NCBI GenBank assembly: GCA_964543795.1
Contig: CAZIZN010000014.1
Coordinates: 70,870-134,869 of the forward strand
Origin: JACKIC01 sp964543795
GTDB lineage: Bacteria; Planctomycetota; UBA1135; UBA2386
DNA: 64,000 nt
Reading direction: 5' to 3'
Shown: one piece after another, positions 52,457 to 60,600 of the stretch
Position numbering within the stretch: position 1 is the stretch's first letter
Layout: each line of letters begins with the position of its first letter
Notes under the pieces: model-generated
What the model saw: the letters and a program-made list of their open reading frames with translations, nothing else
Databases searched by the model: none
Told to the model about the DNA's origin: nothing
Made by a program: the position numbers and the translations under genes

Positions 52457-52763
52457 GGGCGGGCGGGCGGGGTTCGGGTGAGGTTCGGGTCCGACTGCGT
52501 GCAGGGCATGCGCCCGGGTGCATCGGCAACGGAGGGTGCTGCGGGAAAGTCGAAGAGCACGGCGGACGGCGCGCAGGTCCACGGGCTGCGAAGCCCACGC
52601 GCCGGCGAACCTTCTACCGGGCCGATCGGGCACAGGCCACAGCGCGCCACCGCTCCCGTCGACGCGCCGCGCGGCGCGATGCCACTGTGGCGCGCGCCCG
52701 GGAAGACGGTTGACAGCCTGCGCCGCAGTCGCGAGCCTCTTTCCGCCGATAGTTCGGCGATCC
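52457..52763. other. Divergent control region between ugd and cysC
   Basis: 307 bases with no gene. It separates the minus-strand nucleotide-sugar operon from the plus-strand sulfate-activation operon, so promoters for both must lie here. A TTGACA hexamer occurs at 52710-52715, but no well-spaced -10 element follows (GATAGT at 52748-52753 is about 32 bases away), so I do not call a promoter. No clear operator palindrome seen. Confidence 0.4.
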
Positions 52764-53384
52764 ATGAGCCACTCCGCCCGCAACCTCACGCGCCACACCG
52801 GCGCGGTCGCCCGGGGCGACCGCGAGCGGCTCCTGGGGCAACGCGGCGCCGTGGTGTGGTTCACCGGCCTGTCCGGTTCGGGCAAGTCGACCGTGGCGCA
52901 CGCGCTCGAAGCCCGCCTCGCGAGCGAGGGCCGTCTCGCCTACGTGCTCGACGGCGACAACGTGCGGCACGGCCTCTGCGCCGACCTCGGCTTCGCCGCC
53001 GGAGACCGCACCGAGAACATCCGCCGCACGAGCCACGTCGCCGCGCTGTTCGCCGACGCGGGCGTCATCGTGCTGACCTCGTTCATCTCGCCGTTCCGCG
53101 CCGACCGCGAGCAGGCCCGTCGCATCGTCGGCGGCGATTTCGTCGAGGTGTTCGTCGACGCGCCCCTCGCGGTCTGCGAGCGACGCGATCCAAAGGGCCT
53201 CTACGCGAAGGCCCGCGCCGGCCAGATCCCCGAGTTCACCGGCATCACCTCGCCCTACGAGGCCCCCGAGCGGCCCGAGTTGCACCTGCACACCGGTGAC
53301 CAGTCCCTGCAGCAATCGGTCGACGCCGTGCACCGGCTGCTCGCCCAGCGCGGCGTCCTCGCCGCACCGCCGACCGCATCATGA
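52764..53384 (+). CDS. cysC: Adenylylsulfate (APS) kinase, stand-alone
   Basis: 206 residues, canonical length. Walker A GLSGSGKST (35-43), APS-binding LDGDNVRHGLCADLGF (62-77), DRTENIRR (81-88) and the phosphoryl-acceptor serine S109 in SFISPFRADR, at the position known for E. coli CysC. Phosphorylates APS with ATP to PAPS, the donor for the three sulfotransferases of the window. Its stop overlaps the cysD ATG by 4 bases. A second, divergent CysC domain is fused to CysN in the same operon; this free copy has all consensus residues and is probably the main kinase. Confidence 0.95.
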   Translation: MSHSARNLTRHTGAVARGDRERLLGQRGAVVWFTGLSGSGKSTVAHALEARLASEGRLAYVLDGDNVRHGLCADLGFAAGDRTENIRRTSHVAALFADAGVIVLTSFISPFRADREQARRIVGGDFVEVFVDAPLAVCERRDPKGLYAKARAGQIPEFTGITSPYEAPERPELHLHTGDQSLQQSVDAVHRLLAQRGVLAAPPTAS

Positions 53385-54289
53385 CCAAGTACGCCCTCTC
53401 CCACCTGCAGCAACTCGAACAGGAGAGCATCCACATCATGCGCGAGGTCGCGGCGGAGTTCGCGCGGCCCGTGATGCTCTATTCGATCGGGAAGGACTCC
53501 GGCGTGATGCTGCGGCTGGCGCAGAAGGCGTTCGCGCCGGCGCGCATCCCGTTCAAGGTGCTGCACGTCAACACGCTCTGGAAGTTCAGGGAGATGATCG
53601 AGTTCCGCGACCGCATCGTGCAGGAACTCGGCCTCGACTTCGAGGAATGGGTGAACCCCGAGGGCAGGGCGCAGGGCATCGGTCCCTTCACGCACGGCAC
53701 CCAGCGCCACACCCACGTGATGAAGACCGAGGCACTCAAGCAGGCGCTCGAGCGCGGCCAGTACGATGCGGCGTTCGGCGGGGCCCGCCGCGACGAGGAG
53801 AAGAGCCGCGCGAAGGAGCGCATCTTCAGCTTCCGCGACCGATTCCATCAGTGGGACCCGAAGAACCAGCGGCCCGAGCTCTGGAACCTCTTCAACTGCC
53901 GCGTGAAGAAGGGCGAATCGATCCGCGTCTTCCCGCTCAGCAACTGGACCGAACTCGACGTCTGGCTCTACGTGCACCAGGAGAACCTGCCGATGGTGCC
54001 GCTCTACTTCGCCAAGGAGCGCCCGGTCGTGCGCCGCAACGGCACGTGGATCATGGTCGACGACGACCGCATGCCGCTCGAGCCCGGCGAGACGCCGCAG
54101 CTGAAGAAGGTCCGCTTCCGCACGCTCGGCTGCTACCCGCTGACCGGCGCGATCGAATCCGACGCCGACACGGTGCCCAAGATCATCGAGGAGATGCTGC
54201 GCAGCCGCGACAGCGAGCGCCAGGGCCGCGTGATCGACTACGACGAGGGCGGTTCGATGGAGGACAAGAAGCGCGAGGGCTACTTCTGA
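53381..54289 (+). CDS. cysD: Sulfate adenylyltransferase subunit 2
   Basis: 302 residues, the usual CysD length. PP-loop-like LYSIGKDSGVMLRLAQKAF (30-48), VLHVNTLWKFREMIEFRD, GTQRHTHVMKTEALKQAL, and DAAFGGARRDEEKSRAKERIFSFRD are diagnostic of the PAPS-reductase-like adenylyltransferase; the C-terminal EGYF end is also typical. With CysN it forms ATP sulfurylase, making APS from sulfate and ATP. The stop and the next start overlap as TGATG (54287-54291), enforcing co-translation with the CysN-CysC gene. No cysH or sulfite reductase genes are nearby, which points to sulfation rather than reduction. Confidence 0.96.
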   Translation: MTKYALSHLQQLEQESIHIMREVAAEFARPVMLYSIGKDSGVMLRLAQKAFAPARIPFKVLHVNTLWKFREMIEFRDRIVQELGLDFEEWVNPEGRAQGIGPFTHGTQRHTHVMKTEALKQALERGQYDAAFGGARRDEEKSRAKERIFSFRDRFHQWDPKNQRPELWNLFNCRVKKGESIRVFPLSNWTELDVWLYVHQENLPMVPLYFAKERPVVRRNGTWIMVDDDRMPLEPGETPQLKKVRFRTLGCYPLTGAIESDADTVPKIIEEMLRSRDSERQGRVIDYDEGGSMEDKKREGYF

Positions 54290-56238
54290 TGTCCTACGGC
54301 AAGGAACTCGACGCGCACGGCATCGACGGCTACCTGCAGCGCTACGGCAGACGCGAGATGCTGCGGCTGCTCACCTGCGGCAGCGTCGACGACGGCAAGT
54401 CGACTCTGATCGGCCGGCTGCTCTTCGACACCAGCATGGTGCACGACGACGTGCTCGCCGCGACCAAGAAGGCGTCGGACCGCTTCGGCACGACCGGCCC
54501 CGACCTCGACCTCGCGCTGCTCGTCGACGGCCTGCAGGCCGAACGCGAACAGGGCATCACGATCGACGTCGCCTACCGCTACTTCGCCACCGAGCGGCGC
54601 AAGTTCGTGATCGCCGACACGCCCGGTCACGTGCAGTACACGCGCAACATGGCGACCGGCGCATCGAACTGCGACCTCGCCGTGATCCTGATCGACGCGC
54701 GCCACGGCGTGCTCGAGCAGACCTGCCGCCATTCCTTCATCTGCTCGCTGCTCGGCATCCAGCACTTCGTGATCGCCGTCAACAAGATGGACCTCGTCGG
54801 CTGGAGCGAGGCGCGCTTCGAGGAGATCCGCGCCGCCTACGGCGAGTTCGCGGCGCGCCTGTCGGTCAAGGACATCCACTTCATCCCGATGTCGGCGCTC
54901 GCGGGCGAGAACGTCGTGCGCCGCGGCGAGAGCATGCCCTGGTACCAGGGCTCGCCGCTGCTCGACCACCTCGAGAACGTGCACGTCGCGAGCGACCGGA
55001 ACCTCGTCGACCTGCGCTTCCCCGTGCAGCTCGTGGTGCGGCCGAACCTCGACTTCCGCGGCTACGCGGGCACGATCGCGTCGGGCGTGGTGCGCAAGGG
55101 CGACCGGATCGCCGTGATGCCCTCGGGCAAGCAGTCCACCGTCGAGTCGATCGTCACCTTCGCCGGCGAGCTGACGGAGGCCTTTGCGCCGCTCGCGGTC
55201 ACGCTGACGCTCGCCGACCAGATCGACATCAGTCGAGGCGACGTCATCGTGGCGCCGAACAACGCGCCCGAGCTGCAGAACTCGGTCGAGGCGATGGTCG
55301 TCTGGTTCGACGGCGCACCGCTCCAACCGGGTGCGCGCCTCCTCGTCAAGCACACCACCGCGCAGACCGCGGCCACCGTCGAGGAGATCCGCTACCGCAT
55401 CAACGTCGCCACGCTGCGCCGCGAAACGGCGGGCGAACTCGCGATGAACGAGGTCGGCCGCATCCGTCTCGAGTGCGCACGCCCGCTCGCGGCCGACGCC
55501 TACGCGAAGAACCGCGGCACGGGATCGTTCATCCTGATCGACCGCATGACCAACGCGACGGTCGCCGCGGGCATGGTCGTCGAGCGCAAGACGGCCAGGG
55601 ACAGCACGAGCCGCGGACGGGCCAGCGCCGACGCGGGCACGAACGTGCGCATCGCCCAGAAGCGCCAGGTCACCGCCGAGGAGCGCAAGGCGCGGCTCGG
55701 CCAGCAGCCGTTCGTGCTGTGGATCACCGGCCTGCCGCGCTCGGGCAAGTCGTCGCTCGCCTACGGCCTCGAGAAACTGCTGTTCGACGGCGGCCACCAC
55801 GTGCAGGTGCTCGACGGCGAACTGTTGCGCCAGGGCCTCTGCCGCGATCTCGGCTTCAGCGCCGCCGACCGCTGGGAGAACCAGCGACGGGCCGCCGAGA
55901 TCGCGCGGCACAACCTGGCCTTCGGCATCAGCACGATCGTGGCACTGGTGTCGCCGATGGCGTTCGAACGCGAGGACGCCCGCGTCCTCGTCGGCGACGG
56001 CAACTTCTTCGAAGTGTTCTGCGACGCGCCCCTCGAGGTCTGCGAGGCACGCGACGAACACGGCCTCTACGCCCGGGCCCGCGCGGGCGAGATCGCCAAC
56101 GTCACCGGCGTCGACTCCCCGTACGAGCCGCCGGCGCGGGCCGACCTGCGCCTCGACACGGCGGGCGCGTCGCTCGACGCCAACCTCGCGGCCGTGATCT
56201 CGTTCCTGAGGGGCCGCGGCCTCTTGCGGCAGCCATGA
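54289..56238 (+). CDS. cysNC: Bifunctional CysN (sulfate adenylyltransferase subunit 1, GTPase) with divergent C-terminal APS kinase domain
   Basis: 649 residues. CysN part (1-440): GTPase G1 GSVDDGKST (31-39), DTPGHVQ (G3), NKMD (165-168, G4) and EF-Tu-like beta-barrel domains. After a Ser/Arg-rich linker the CysC part (about 470-649) has P-loop GLPRSGKSS (481-489), LDGELLRQGLCRDLGF, DRWENQRR and a retained serine S555 in LVSPMAFER. Compared with the free CysC, the DNVR and TENIRR contacts are altered (ELLR, WENQRR), so kinase activity is uncertain. GTP hydrolysis by CysN drives sulfate activation. Its stop overlaps the start of the ABC ATPase gene, linking sulfation to glycan export in one operon. 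Confidence 0.93.
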   Translation: MSYGKELDAHGIDGYLQRYGRREMLRLLTCGSVDDGKSTLIGRLLFDTSMVHDDVLAATKKASDRFGTTGPDLDLALLVDGLQAEREQGITIDVAYRYFATERRKFVIADTPGHVQYTRNMATGASNCDLAVILIDARHGVLEQTCRHSFICSLLGIQHFVIAVNKMDLVGWSEARFEEIRAAYGEFAARLSVKDIHFIPMSALAGENVVRRGESMPWYQGSPLLDHLENVHVASDRNLVDLRFPVQLVVRPNLDFRGYAGTIASGVVRKGDRIAVMPSGKQSTVESIVTFAGELTEAFAPLAVTLTLADQIDISRGDVIVAPNNAPELQNSVEAMVVWFDGAPLQPGARLLVKHTTAQTAATVEEIRYRINVATLRRETAGELAMNEVGRIRLECARPLAADAYAKNRGTGSFILIDRMTNATVAAGMVVERKTARDSTSRGRASADAGTNVRIAQKRQVTAEERKARLGQQPFVLWITGLPRSGKSSLAYGLEKLLFDGGHHVQVLDGELLRQGLCRDLGFSAADRWENQRRAAEIARHNLAFGISTIVALVSPMAFEREDARVLVGDGNFFEVFCDAPLEVCEARDEHGLYARARAGEIANVTGVDSPYEPPARADLRLDTAGASLDANLAAVISFLRGRGLLRQP

Positions 56239-57449
56239 CCCACGTCATCGAGGCGAGGAACCTCGGCAAGACCTACCGGCTCTACGGCAACCCCTACGAC
56301 CGGCTGCTCGAGCGCCTGCCCTGGAACCGCGGCAAGAAGCGCTACCGCGAGGTCCGGGCGCTGCAGGACGTCTCGTTCCACGTCGGCCGGGGCGAGTGCG
56401 TGGGCCTCGTGGGCAGCAACGGCGCGGGCAAGTCCACCCTGCTCAAGGTGCTCAGCGGCACGACGTTTCCGACCAGCGGCAGCTACTCGGTCGACGGCCG
56501 CGTGACGAGCCTGCTCGAACTCGGCGCGGGCTTCCAGCCGAACTTCACGGGCCGCGAGAACATCTTCATGAACGCGGCCCTGATGGGCTTCTCGCGCCAG
56601 GAGGCCAGGCGCAAGTACGACGAGATCGTCGAGTTCAGCGAACTCGGCGAGTTCATCCACGCGCCGGTGCGAACCTACTCGTCGGGCATGCAGGCCCGTC
56701 TCGGCTTCTCCGTCGCGGTCGCCACCGAGCCCGACCTGCTGATCATCGACGAGATCCTGGCCGTCGGCGACATGAACTTCCGGCGCAAGTGCGTCGAACG
56801 CATCTGGAAGTACAAGCACGAGGGCAAGTCGATGTTCTTCTGCTCGCACTCGCTCTACGACGTGCGCCAGATCTGCGAGCGCGCGATCTGGATGAACCAG
56901 GGCCGCGCCCAGCTCATCGCCGATTCGGTGACCGTCACCAACGAGTACGCGAGCTACGAGACCAAGGCGAGCGGCGGCGAGGGCGATCCGAAGCCGTTCG
57001 CGGACGCGCCGGCCGCCAAGGGCGCCCGCGAGGACCAGCCGCACATCGTCGAGGGCGTGCTGCTCGACGCCGCGACGATGCAGCCGCGCAACACGTTCGC
57101 GCCCGGCGAGAGCTGCGCGATCCGCGTGCACGTGCGCAACGGCAAGGTGAAGGAGCGGCTGCACCTCGCGATCGGCGCGCGCCGCAACGACGGCACCGAG
57201 TGCTTCACGCATGCGACCCAGTTCGACGGCCATCCGATCGACTTCGCCGAGGGTCACGTCACGCTCCACCTCGACTGCATCCGCCTGCTGTCGGGCAAGT
57301 TCACGATCGTGCTCTACCTGTTCGACGGCGACGGCGTGCACCGCTTCGAGGAGCGGCCGGCGAAGGAGCCGCTGATCGTGCAGAACCGCACCAAGGACCT
57401 CGGTCTGTTCCTGCAGGACCACCGCTGGCGGATCGAGCCGCTGCGCTGA
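56235..57449 (+). CDS. wzt: Polysaccharide ABC transporter ATP-binding protein (Wzt type) with C-terminal carbohydrate-binding-like domain
   Basis: 404 residues. Nucleotide-binding domain 1-250: Walker A GSNGAGKST (60-68), TGRENIFMNAALMG (an O-antigen/teichoic exporter signature), ABC signature YSSGMQARLGFSVAV, Walker B LLIIDEILAVGD, and H-loop CSHSLYDVR. A C-terminal extension (about 270-404) is beta-rich like the Wzt-C domain that recognises the modified non-reducing end of the exported chain. The cognate permease (Wzm) is not in this window. The ATG at 56235 overlaps the cysNC stop, so it is last in cysC-cysD-cysNC-wzt. Placement suggests export of the sulfated glycan (inference). Confidence 0.93.
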   Translation: MTHVIEARNLGKTYRLYGNPYDRLLERLPWNRGKKRYREVRALQDVSFHVGRGECVGLVGSNGAGKSTLLKVLSGTTFPTSGSYSVDGRVTSLLELGAGFQPNFTGRENIFMNAALMGFSRQEARRKYDEIVEFSELGEFIHAPVRTYSSGMQARLGFSVAVATEPDLLIIDEILAVGDMNFRRKCVERIWKYKHEGKSMFFCSHSLYDVRQICERAIWMNQGRAQLIADSVTVTNEYASYETKASGGEGDPKPFADAPAAKGAREDQPHIVEGVLLDAATMQPRNTFAPGESCAIRVHVRNGKVKERLHLAIGARRNDGTECFTHATQFDGHPIDFAEGHVTLHLDCIRLLSGKFTIVLYLFDGDGVHRFEERPAKEPLIVQNRTKDLGLFLQDHRWRIEPLR

Positions 57450-57453
57450 GCCC

Positions 57454-57474
57454 TGGCGCTGCGGCTCAGCGCCA
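57454..57474. terminator. Candidate bidirectional hairpin
   Basis: TGGCGCTG (57454-57461) pairs perfectly with CAGCGCCA (57467-57474) around a 5-base loop. It lies between the wzt stop and the convergent secreted-protein stop (overlapping the latter's last codons), a typical place for a shared terminator. There is no T-run, so the call rests on position and stem only. Confidence 0.5.
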
Positions 57475-58596
57475 CGCCTCGTGCAGCCGGGCCGCGGCCA
57501 GCCACTCCGCGTCGGCGAGCGTCTTCGGCCGCCGCGCGCGGAACAGCGGGTGCTGGTCGTTGACGAAGTCGGCGAACACGAACTCGCCCTTCGCCGTGCA
57601 GATGGCGACATGCACGTAGCCGCTGCCCTTCTCGGGGTCGAGCCCGAGATCGGCGACGAGCACGTAGTCGGCGTCGACCGGACTCTTCTTCACCGCGTCC
57701 TGCAGCGCACGCGCCAGGTCCCAGAGCCGCTTCTGTTCGTTGGCGCTCGGCGCCACGACGAGCTTCGTGCCCGGGGCCGGCGCCGCGCCGCGGCACTCGG
57801 CGCGCACGAGCTCGGCGAGCCGTGCGGCGCTCGCGGCGTCGTGGCCGCCGCCGACCAGCGTCGGCAGCACGGCGATACGCGCCGTGTCGAGCCGTTCGCC
57901 GAGCGCGGTCATGCGCTGCCGCATCGCCGCGAGCTCCGCGTCGCCGGGCACGCCGGAGCGCTCCCGCCAGCGCCTGGCGAACTTGGGATCGACGACCGAC
58001 CCGGGCGCCTTCTTCCACCCAGCGAGCCGGAACAGGCGATCGCCGACCAGCGTGGCACAGCCCAGCGGATCCGGGTCGCGTCCGGCCGTGCGCCGGAAGT
58101 CCGCGTCGCCGGGCACCTGACGGTCCTGCAGCACCACTTCGCCATCGGGATCGACCAGCACGAAGCGCACCTCCGTGGGCCCGGTCTTCGGCGTGCCGAG
58201 GAACTCGGCGTAGAGCGCGTAGCGCCGCGGCTCGGCGGCCGCGGCCTGCCGCCGGTGCGCAGCGAATGCCGCCGGCAGGTCGGCCCAGGCGGTGTCGCGA
58301 GCCGGCGCGAACGCATCCGCCGCGAGTTCGAGGTCGGCCATGCCCTGGCTCTCCAGTACGAGCCCCAGGGCTTCGGCGACCCGCGCATCGGCACGCTCGA
58401 GCACGCGCACGGGGTAGATCGACAGCGGCGCGGCGCAGCCGGCGGACTGCAGCCGGTGGAGGCGCGCACGCACCGGATCCTCCTGGGGCAGCCCTTTCCG
58501 GGCGTCGCCGTCCTGGGCCGGGGCCGCGACGAGCAGCAGGGACGCGAGTGCCGGCAGCAGGAGCCGGCGGCCCGCACAGGTCGATCGATCGGTCAT
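57466..58596 (-). CDS. Secreted protein of unknown function
   Basis: 376 residues with an N-terminal signal peptide (basic start, then LLLPALASLLLVAAPAQ, cleavage near AAPAQ), so periplasmic or extracellular. Charged helical sequence follows; I recognise no family. Segments such as DARVAEALGLVLESQGMADLELAADAF and AIARIAVLPTLVGG-like stretches recall proteins of the TolB-N or lipoprotein-assembly type that compute on fixed names, but the match is too weak to use. It is divergent from the TetR gene, with an AT-rich palindrome between them, so it is the best candidate target of that repressor. Confidence 0.7.
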   Translation of the reverse strand: MTDRSTCAGRRLLLPALASLLLVAAPAQDGDARKGLPQEDPVRARLHRLQSAGCAAPLSIYPVRVLERADARVAEALGLVLESQGMADLELAADAFAPARDTAWADLPAAFAAHRRQAAAAEPRRYALYAEFLGTPKTGPTEVRFVLVDPDGEVVLQDRQVPGDADFRRTAGRDPDPLGCATLVGDRLFRLAGWKKAPGSVVDPKFARRWRERSGVPGDAELAAMRQRMTALGERLDTARIAVLPTLVGGGHDAASAARLAELVRAECRGAAPAPGTKLVVAPSANEQKRLWDLARALQDAVKKSPVDADYVLVADLGLDPEKGSGYVHVAICTAKGEFVFADFVNDQHPLFRARRPKTLADAEWLAAARLHEAWR

Positions 58597-58613
58597 CTCG
58601 TCCTCACGTAGTG

Positions 58614-58627
58614 TTAGTGATTACTAC
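58614..58627. promoter_or_regulatory. Candidate TetR-family operator
   Basis: TTAGTGA-TTACTAC is an imperfect 14-base palindrome (5 of 7 half-site positions pair), with an outer GTAGT (58609-58613) echoing ACTAC. It stands out as AT-rich in very GC-rich DNA and lies between the starts of two divergent genes, 18 bases from the secreted-protein start (58596) and 70 bases from the TetR start (58697). The TAGTnANNACTA pattern resembles operators of several TetR repressors. Confidence 0.5.
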
Positions 58628-58696
58628 CACAACGGCGCTGACTCGTCAAGCGTCGCCCCGCTTGCCCGGGCACCGCCGCCGCGCCAGCATCCGGAC

Positions 58697-59278
58697 ATGC
58701 CCCGCCCCAACCTCAGCGACGAACGCCGCCAGCGCCTGGTCGCCGACCTGGCGACGACGTTCGCCGAGCTCGGCTACCGCCGCGCCACCACCGCCGAGCT
58801 CGCGCGGCGCTGCAAGGTCCAGGAGCCGACGCTCTACCGGCTCTGGCCCGACAAGCGCGCGATGTTCGTCGCCGCGCTCGAGTTCGTCGCCACCAACTCG
58901 CAGGCGATCTGGGAGCGCGTGTTGCGGCGGCGGCGCCAGCGCCAGACGACCGCCGAACGGCTGCTCGCCTACGAGGCCGAGCACCTCGGCGAACTGGGGC
59001 TCTACCGGATCCTCTTCGCGGGCTGGTCCGAGACCGACGATCCGGCGATCCGCGACGGCCTGCGCAAGGTCTACGCGACGTTCCTGCAGTTCCTCGACGC
59101 GCGCGTCGCCGAACACCGCGCCGAGCGCCGTTCGCCCGGACTGCCGGAGACCGATCTGACCGCCTGGGCGCTGATCGGGCTCGGCACCGCGGTCAACATC
59201 GGCCGCGAGCTGGGGCTCCTGCCCGACGCCCAGCGCCGCAAGCTGATGGCGAGCGTCGGCCGCCAGTTGCTCGGCTGA
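58697..59278 (+). CDS. TetR/AcrR family transcriptional regulator
   Basis: 193 residues. N-terminal helix-turn-helix about 8-55: RLVADLATTFAELGYRRATTAELARRCKVQEPTLYRLWPDKRAMFVAALEFV, with the recognition helix around EPTLYRLW. The C-terminal ligand and dimer domain is helical and not assignable to a ligand class. Start ATG at 58697. The gene is divergent from the secreted protein gene, with a palindrome between them, the standard autoregulatory layout. The integron integrase gene starts 48 bases after its stop on the same strand, so read-through into intI is possible. Confidence 0.9.
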   Translation: MPRPNLSDERRQRLVADLATTFAELGYRRATTAELARRCKVQEPTLYRLWPDKRAMFVAALEFVATNSQAIWERVLRRRRQRQTTAERLLAYEAEHLGELGLYRILFAGWSETDDPAIRDGLRKVYATFLQFLDARVAEHRAERRSPGLPETDLTAWALIGLGTAVNIGRELGLLPDAQRRKLMASVGRQLLG

Positions 59279-59326
59279 TCGCCGATTTCGCCGTCACCGC
59301 CGGCCGCCCCCGCGCCACGAAGCGGC

Positions 59327-60400
59327 ATGCAACCACCGCGCCTGCTCGATCGCGTCGTCGCCGAACTCCGTGTGCGCCACTGCAGCCGGCGCACCGAGGC
59401 GGCCTACCTGCACTGGATCCGCCGCTTCGTGCGTTTCCACGGACTGCGCCACCCGCGCGACCTCGGCGCCGCCGAGGTCACGGCGTTCCTCACCCACCTC
59501 GCCGTCGACGAACGCTGTGCTGCCGCCACCCAGAACCAGGCGCTGGCCGCCCTGCTGTTCCTCTACCGGCGCGCACTCGGCATCGACCTGCCGTGGCTCG
59601 ACGACCTCGTGCGCGCGCCGCAGCGCCCGCACCTGCCGGTCGTGCTCGACCGCCGCGAAGTGGCCGCCGTGCTCGCCCACCTGCGCGGCACCCCGCGGCT
59701 CGTCGCCGGCCTGCTCTACGGAGCCGGCCTGCGCCTGCTCGAAGCGCTGCACCTGCGCATCAAGGACGTCGACTTCGCCCGTTCGTCGATCACCGTGCGC
59801 GCCGGCAAGGGCGACAAGGACCGCCAGACCCTGCTGCCGTCACCGCTGCGCGACGCCCTGCTCCGCCACCGCGCCGACGTGGAACGGCAACACCGGCGCG
59901 ACCTGGACACCGGTGCAGGCTGGGTCGAACTGCCGCACGCCCTCGACCAGAAGCTGCCCAACGCCGGCCGCGACTGGGCCTGGCAATGGCTCTTCCCCGC
60001 CGCGCGCACCTACTGGCACGAGGCTGCCGGCCAGCGCCGCCGGCACCATTTCCACGAGTCGGCCGTGCAGAAGGCCGTGCAGATCGCCGTCGCCGCTGCG
60101 CGCATTCCGAAGCGAGCATCGTGCCACACGTTCCGCCACTCGTTCGCCACCCACCTGCTCGAAGACGGCTACGACATCCGCACGATCCAGAAGCTGCTCG
60201 GCCATGCCGACGTGCGCACGACGATGATCTACACGCACGTGCTGAACCGAGGGCCGCATGGGGTGCGGAGTCCGTTGGAGGCGATCGAGGGGATCGGGGA
60301 GGACGGGGGGATCGGGGAGATCGGGGGCAGCGGGGAGGCCCACGTCGACTGCGATGGGGACGGCGAGGTGGAGCGTGCGGGCGATGGTGACGCCAGGTGA
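59327..60400 (+). CDS. intI: Integron integrase
   Basis: 357 residues, tyrosine recombinase. The catalytic residues are present: R136 (GAGLRLLEAL), K161/K164 (KGDKDR), H267 and R270 (SCHTFRHSF), H293 (LGHADVRTT) and Y302 (MIYTHVL). The IntI-specific patch that separates integron integrases from XerC/D is clear between R136 and H267: DLDTGAGWVELPHAL, then WAWQWLFPA and RRHHFHESAVQKAV (about 192-250). The last 38 residues (GIGEDGGIGEIGGSG...) are a low-complexity tail encoded by a G-run stretch. Cassettes lie beyond its 3' end, not upstream, matching the reversed IntI arrangement known from planctomycetes and Treponema. It catalyses attI x attC and attC x attC exchange on folded single strands. 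Confidence 0.93.
   Translation: MQPPRLLDRVVAELRVRHCSRRTEAAYLHWIRRFVRFHGLRHPRDLGAAEVTAFLTHLAVDERCAAATQNQALAALLFLYRRALGIDLPWLDDLVRAPQRPHLPVVLDRREVAAVLAHLRGTPRLVAGLLYGAGLRLLEALHLRIKDVDFARSSITVRAGKGDKDRQTLLPSPLRDALLRHRADVERQHRRDLDTGAGWVELPHALDQKLPNAGRDWAWQWLFPAARTYWHEAAGQRRRHHFHESAVQKAVQIAVAAARIPKRASCHTFRHSFATHLLEDGYDIRTIQKLLGHADVRTTMIYTHVLNRGPHGVRSPLEAIEGIGEDGGIGEIGGSGEAHVDCDGDGEVERAGDGDAR
60289..60335 (+). other. G-tract cluster (G-quadruplex motif) at the intI 3' end
   Basis: Six runs of four or more G (60289-60292, 60296-60299, 60305-60310, 60314-60317, 60323-60327, 60332-60335) within 47 bases on the coding strand, separated by 3-5 bases. This meets the usual four-tract G-quadruplex pattern. 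It encodes the Gly/Ile/Glu-rich tail of the integrase and lies about 240 bases before the putative attI crossover. Confidence 0.7.
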
Positions 60401-60580
60401 TCGCGCCGCCGGCACAGGTCGGGGCGATGCGCGGCTCCGGAGTTACGTGGTTCTGCTCAAAGGCGCGCGGGGGACGGATCATGGCCTTTCGCCGGCGGTT
60501 GCAGGATCGGACGGAGGGGGTAGGCTGCGGCGATAGGCCGCCTGCAGGAGGTAGGCGTTTCTGTCGAAGACAAGTTGGGC
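60401..60580 (+). other. attI: Putative attI site of the integron
   Basis: A GTTGGGC (GTTRRRY core) at 60574-60580 sits 174 bases after the intI stop and marks the left boundary of the first cassette. No RYYYAAC partner or attC-like palindrome is found between intI and this core, which is what distinguishes attI from attC. The rest of the stretch holds no gene. The crossover would be after the first G, so cassette 1 runs from 60575. Exact attI limits cannot be set by eye. Confidence 0.65.
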
Positions 60581-60600
60581 GCACCAGTACAGAGGCTCTG

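Noticed and set aside
52710..52753. TTGACA hexamer upstream of cysC as a -35 promoter box
   Set aside because: The nearest -10-like GATAGT is about 32 bases away, not 16-18; in DNA of this composition a single hexamer is weak evidence.
60574..60580. GTTGGGC core as the end of another attC
   Set aside because: No RYYYAAC box or imperfect palindrome is found between intI and this core, so attI fits better.
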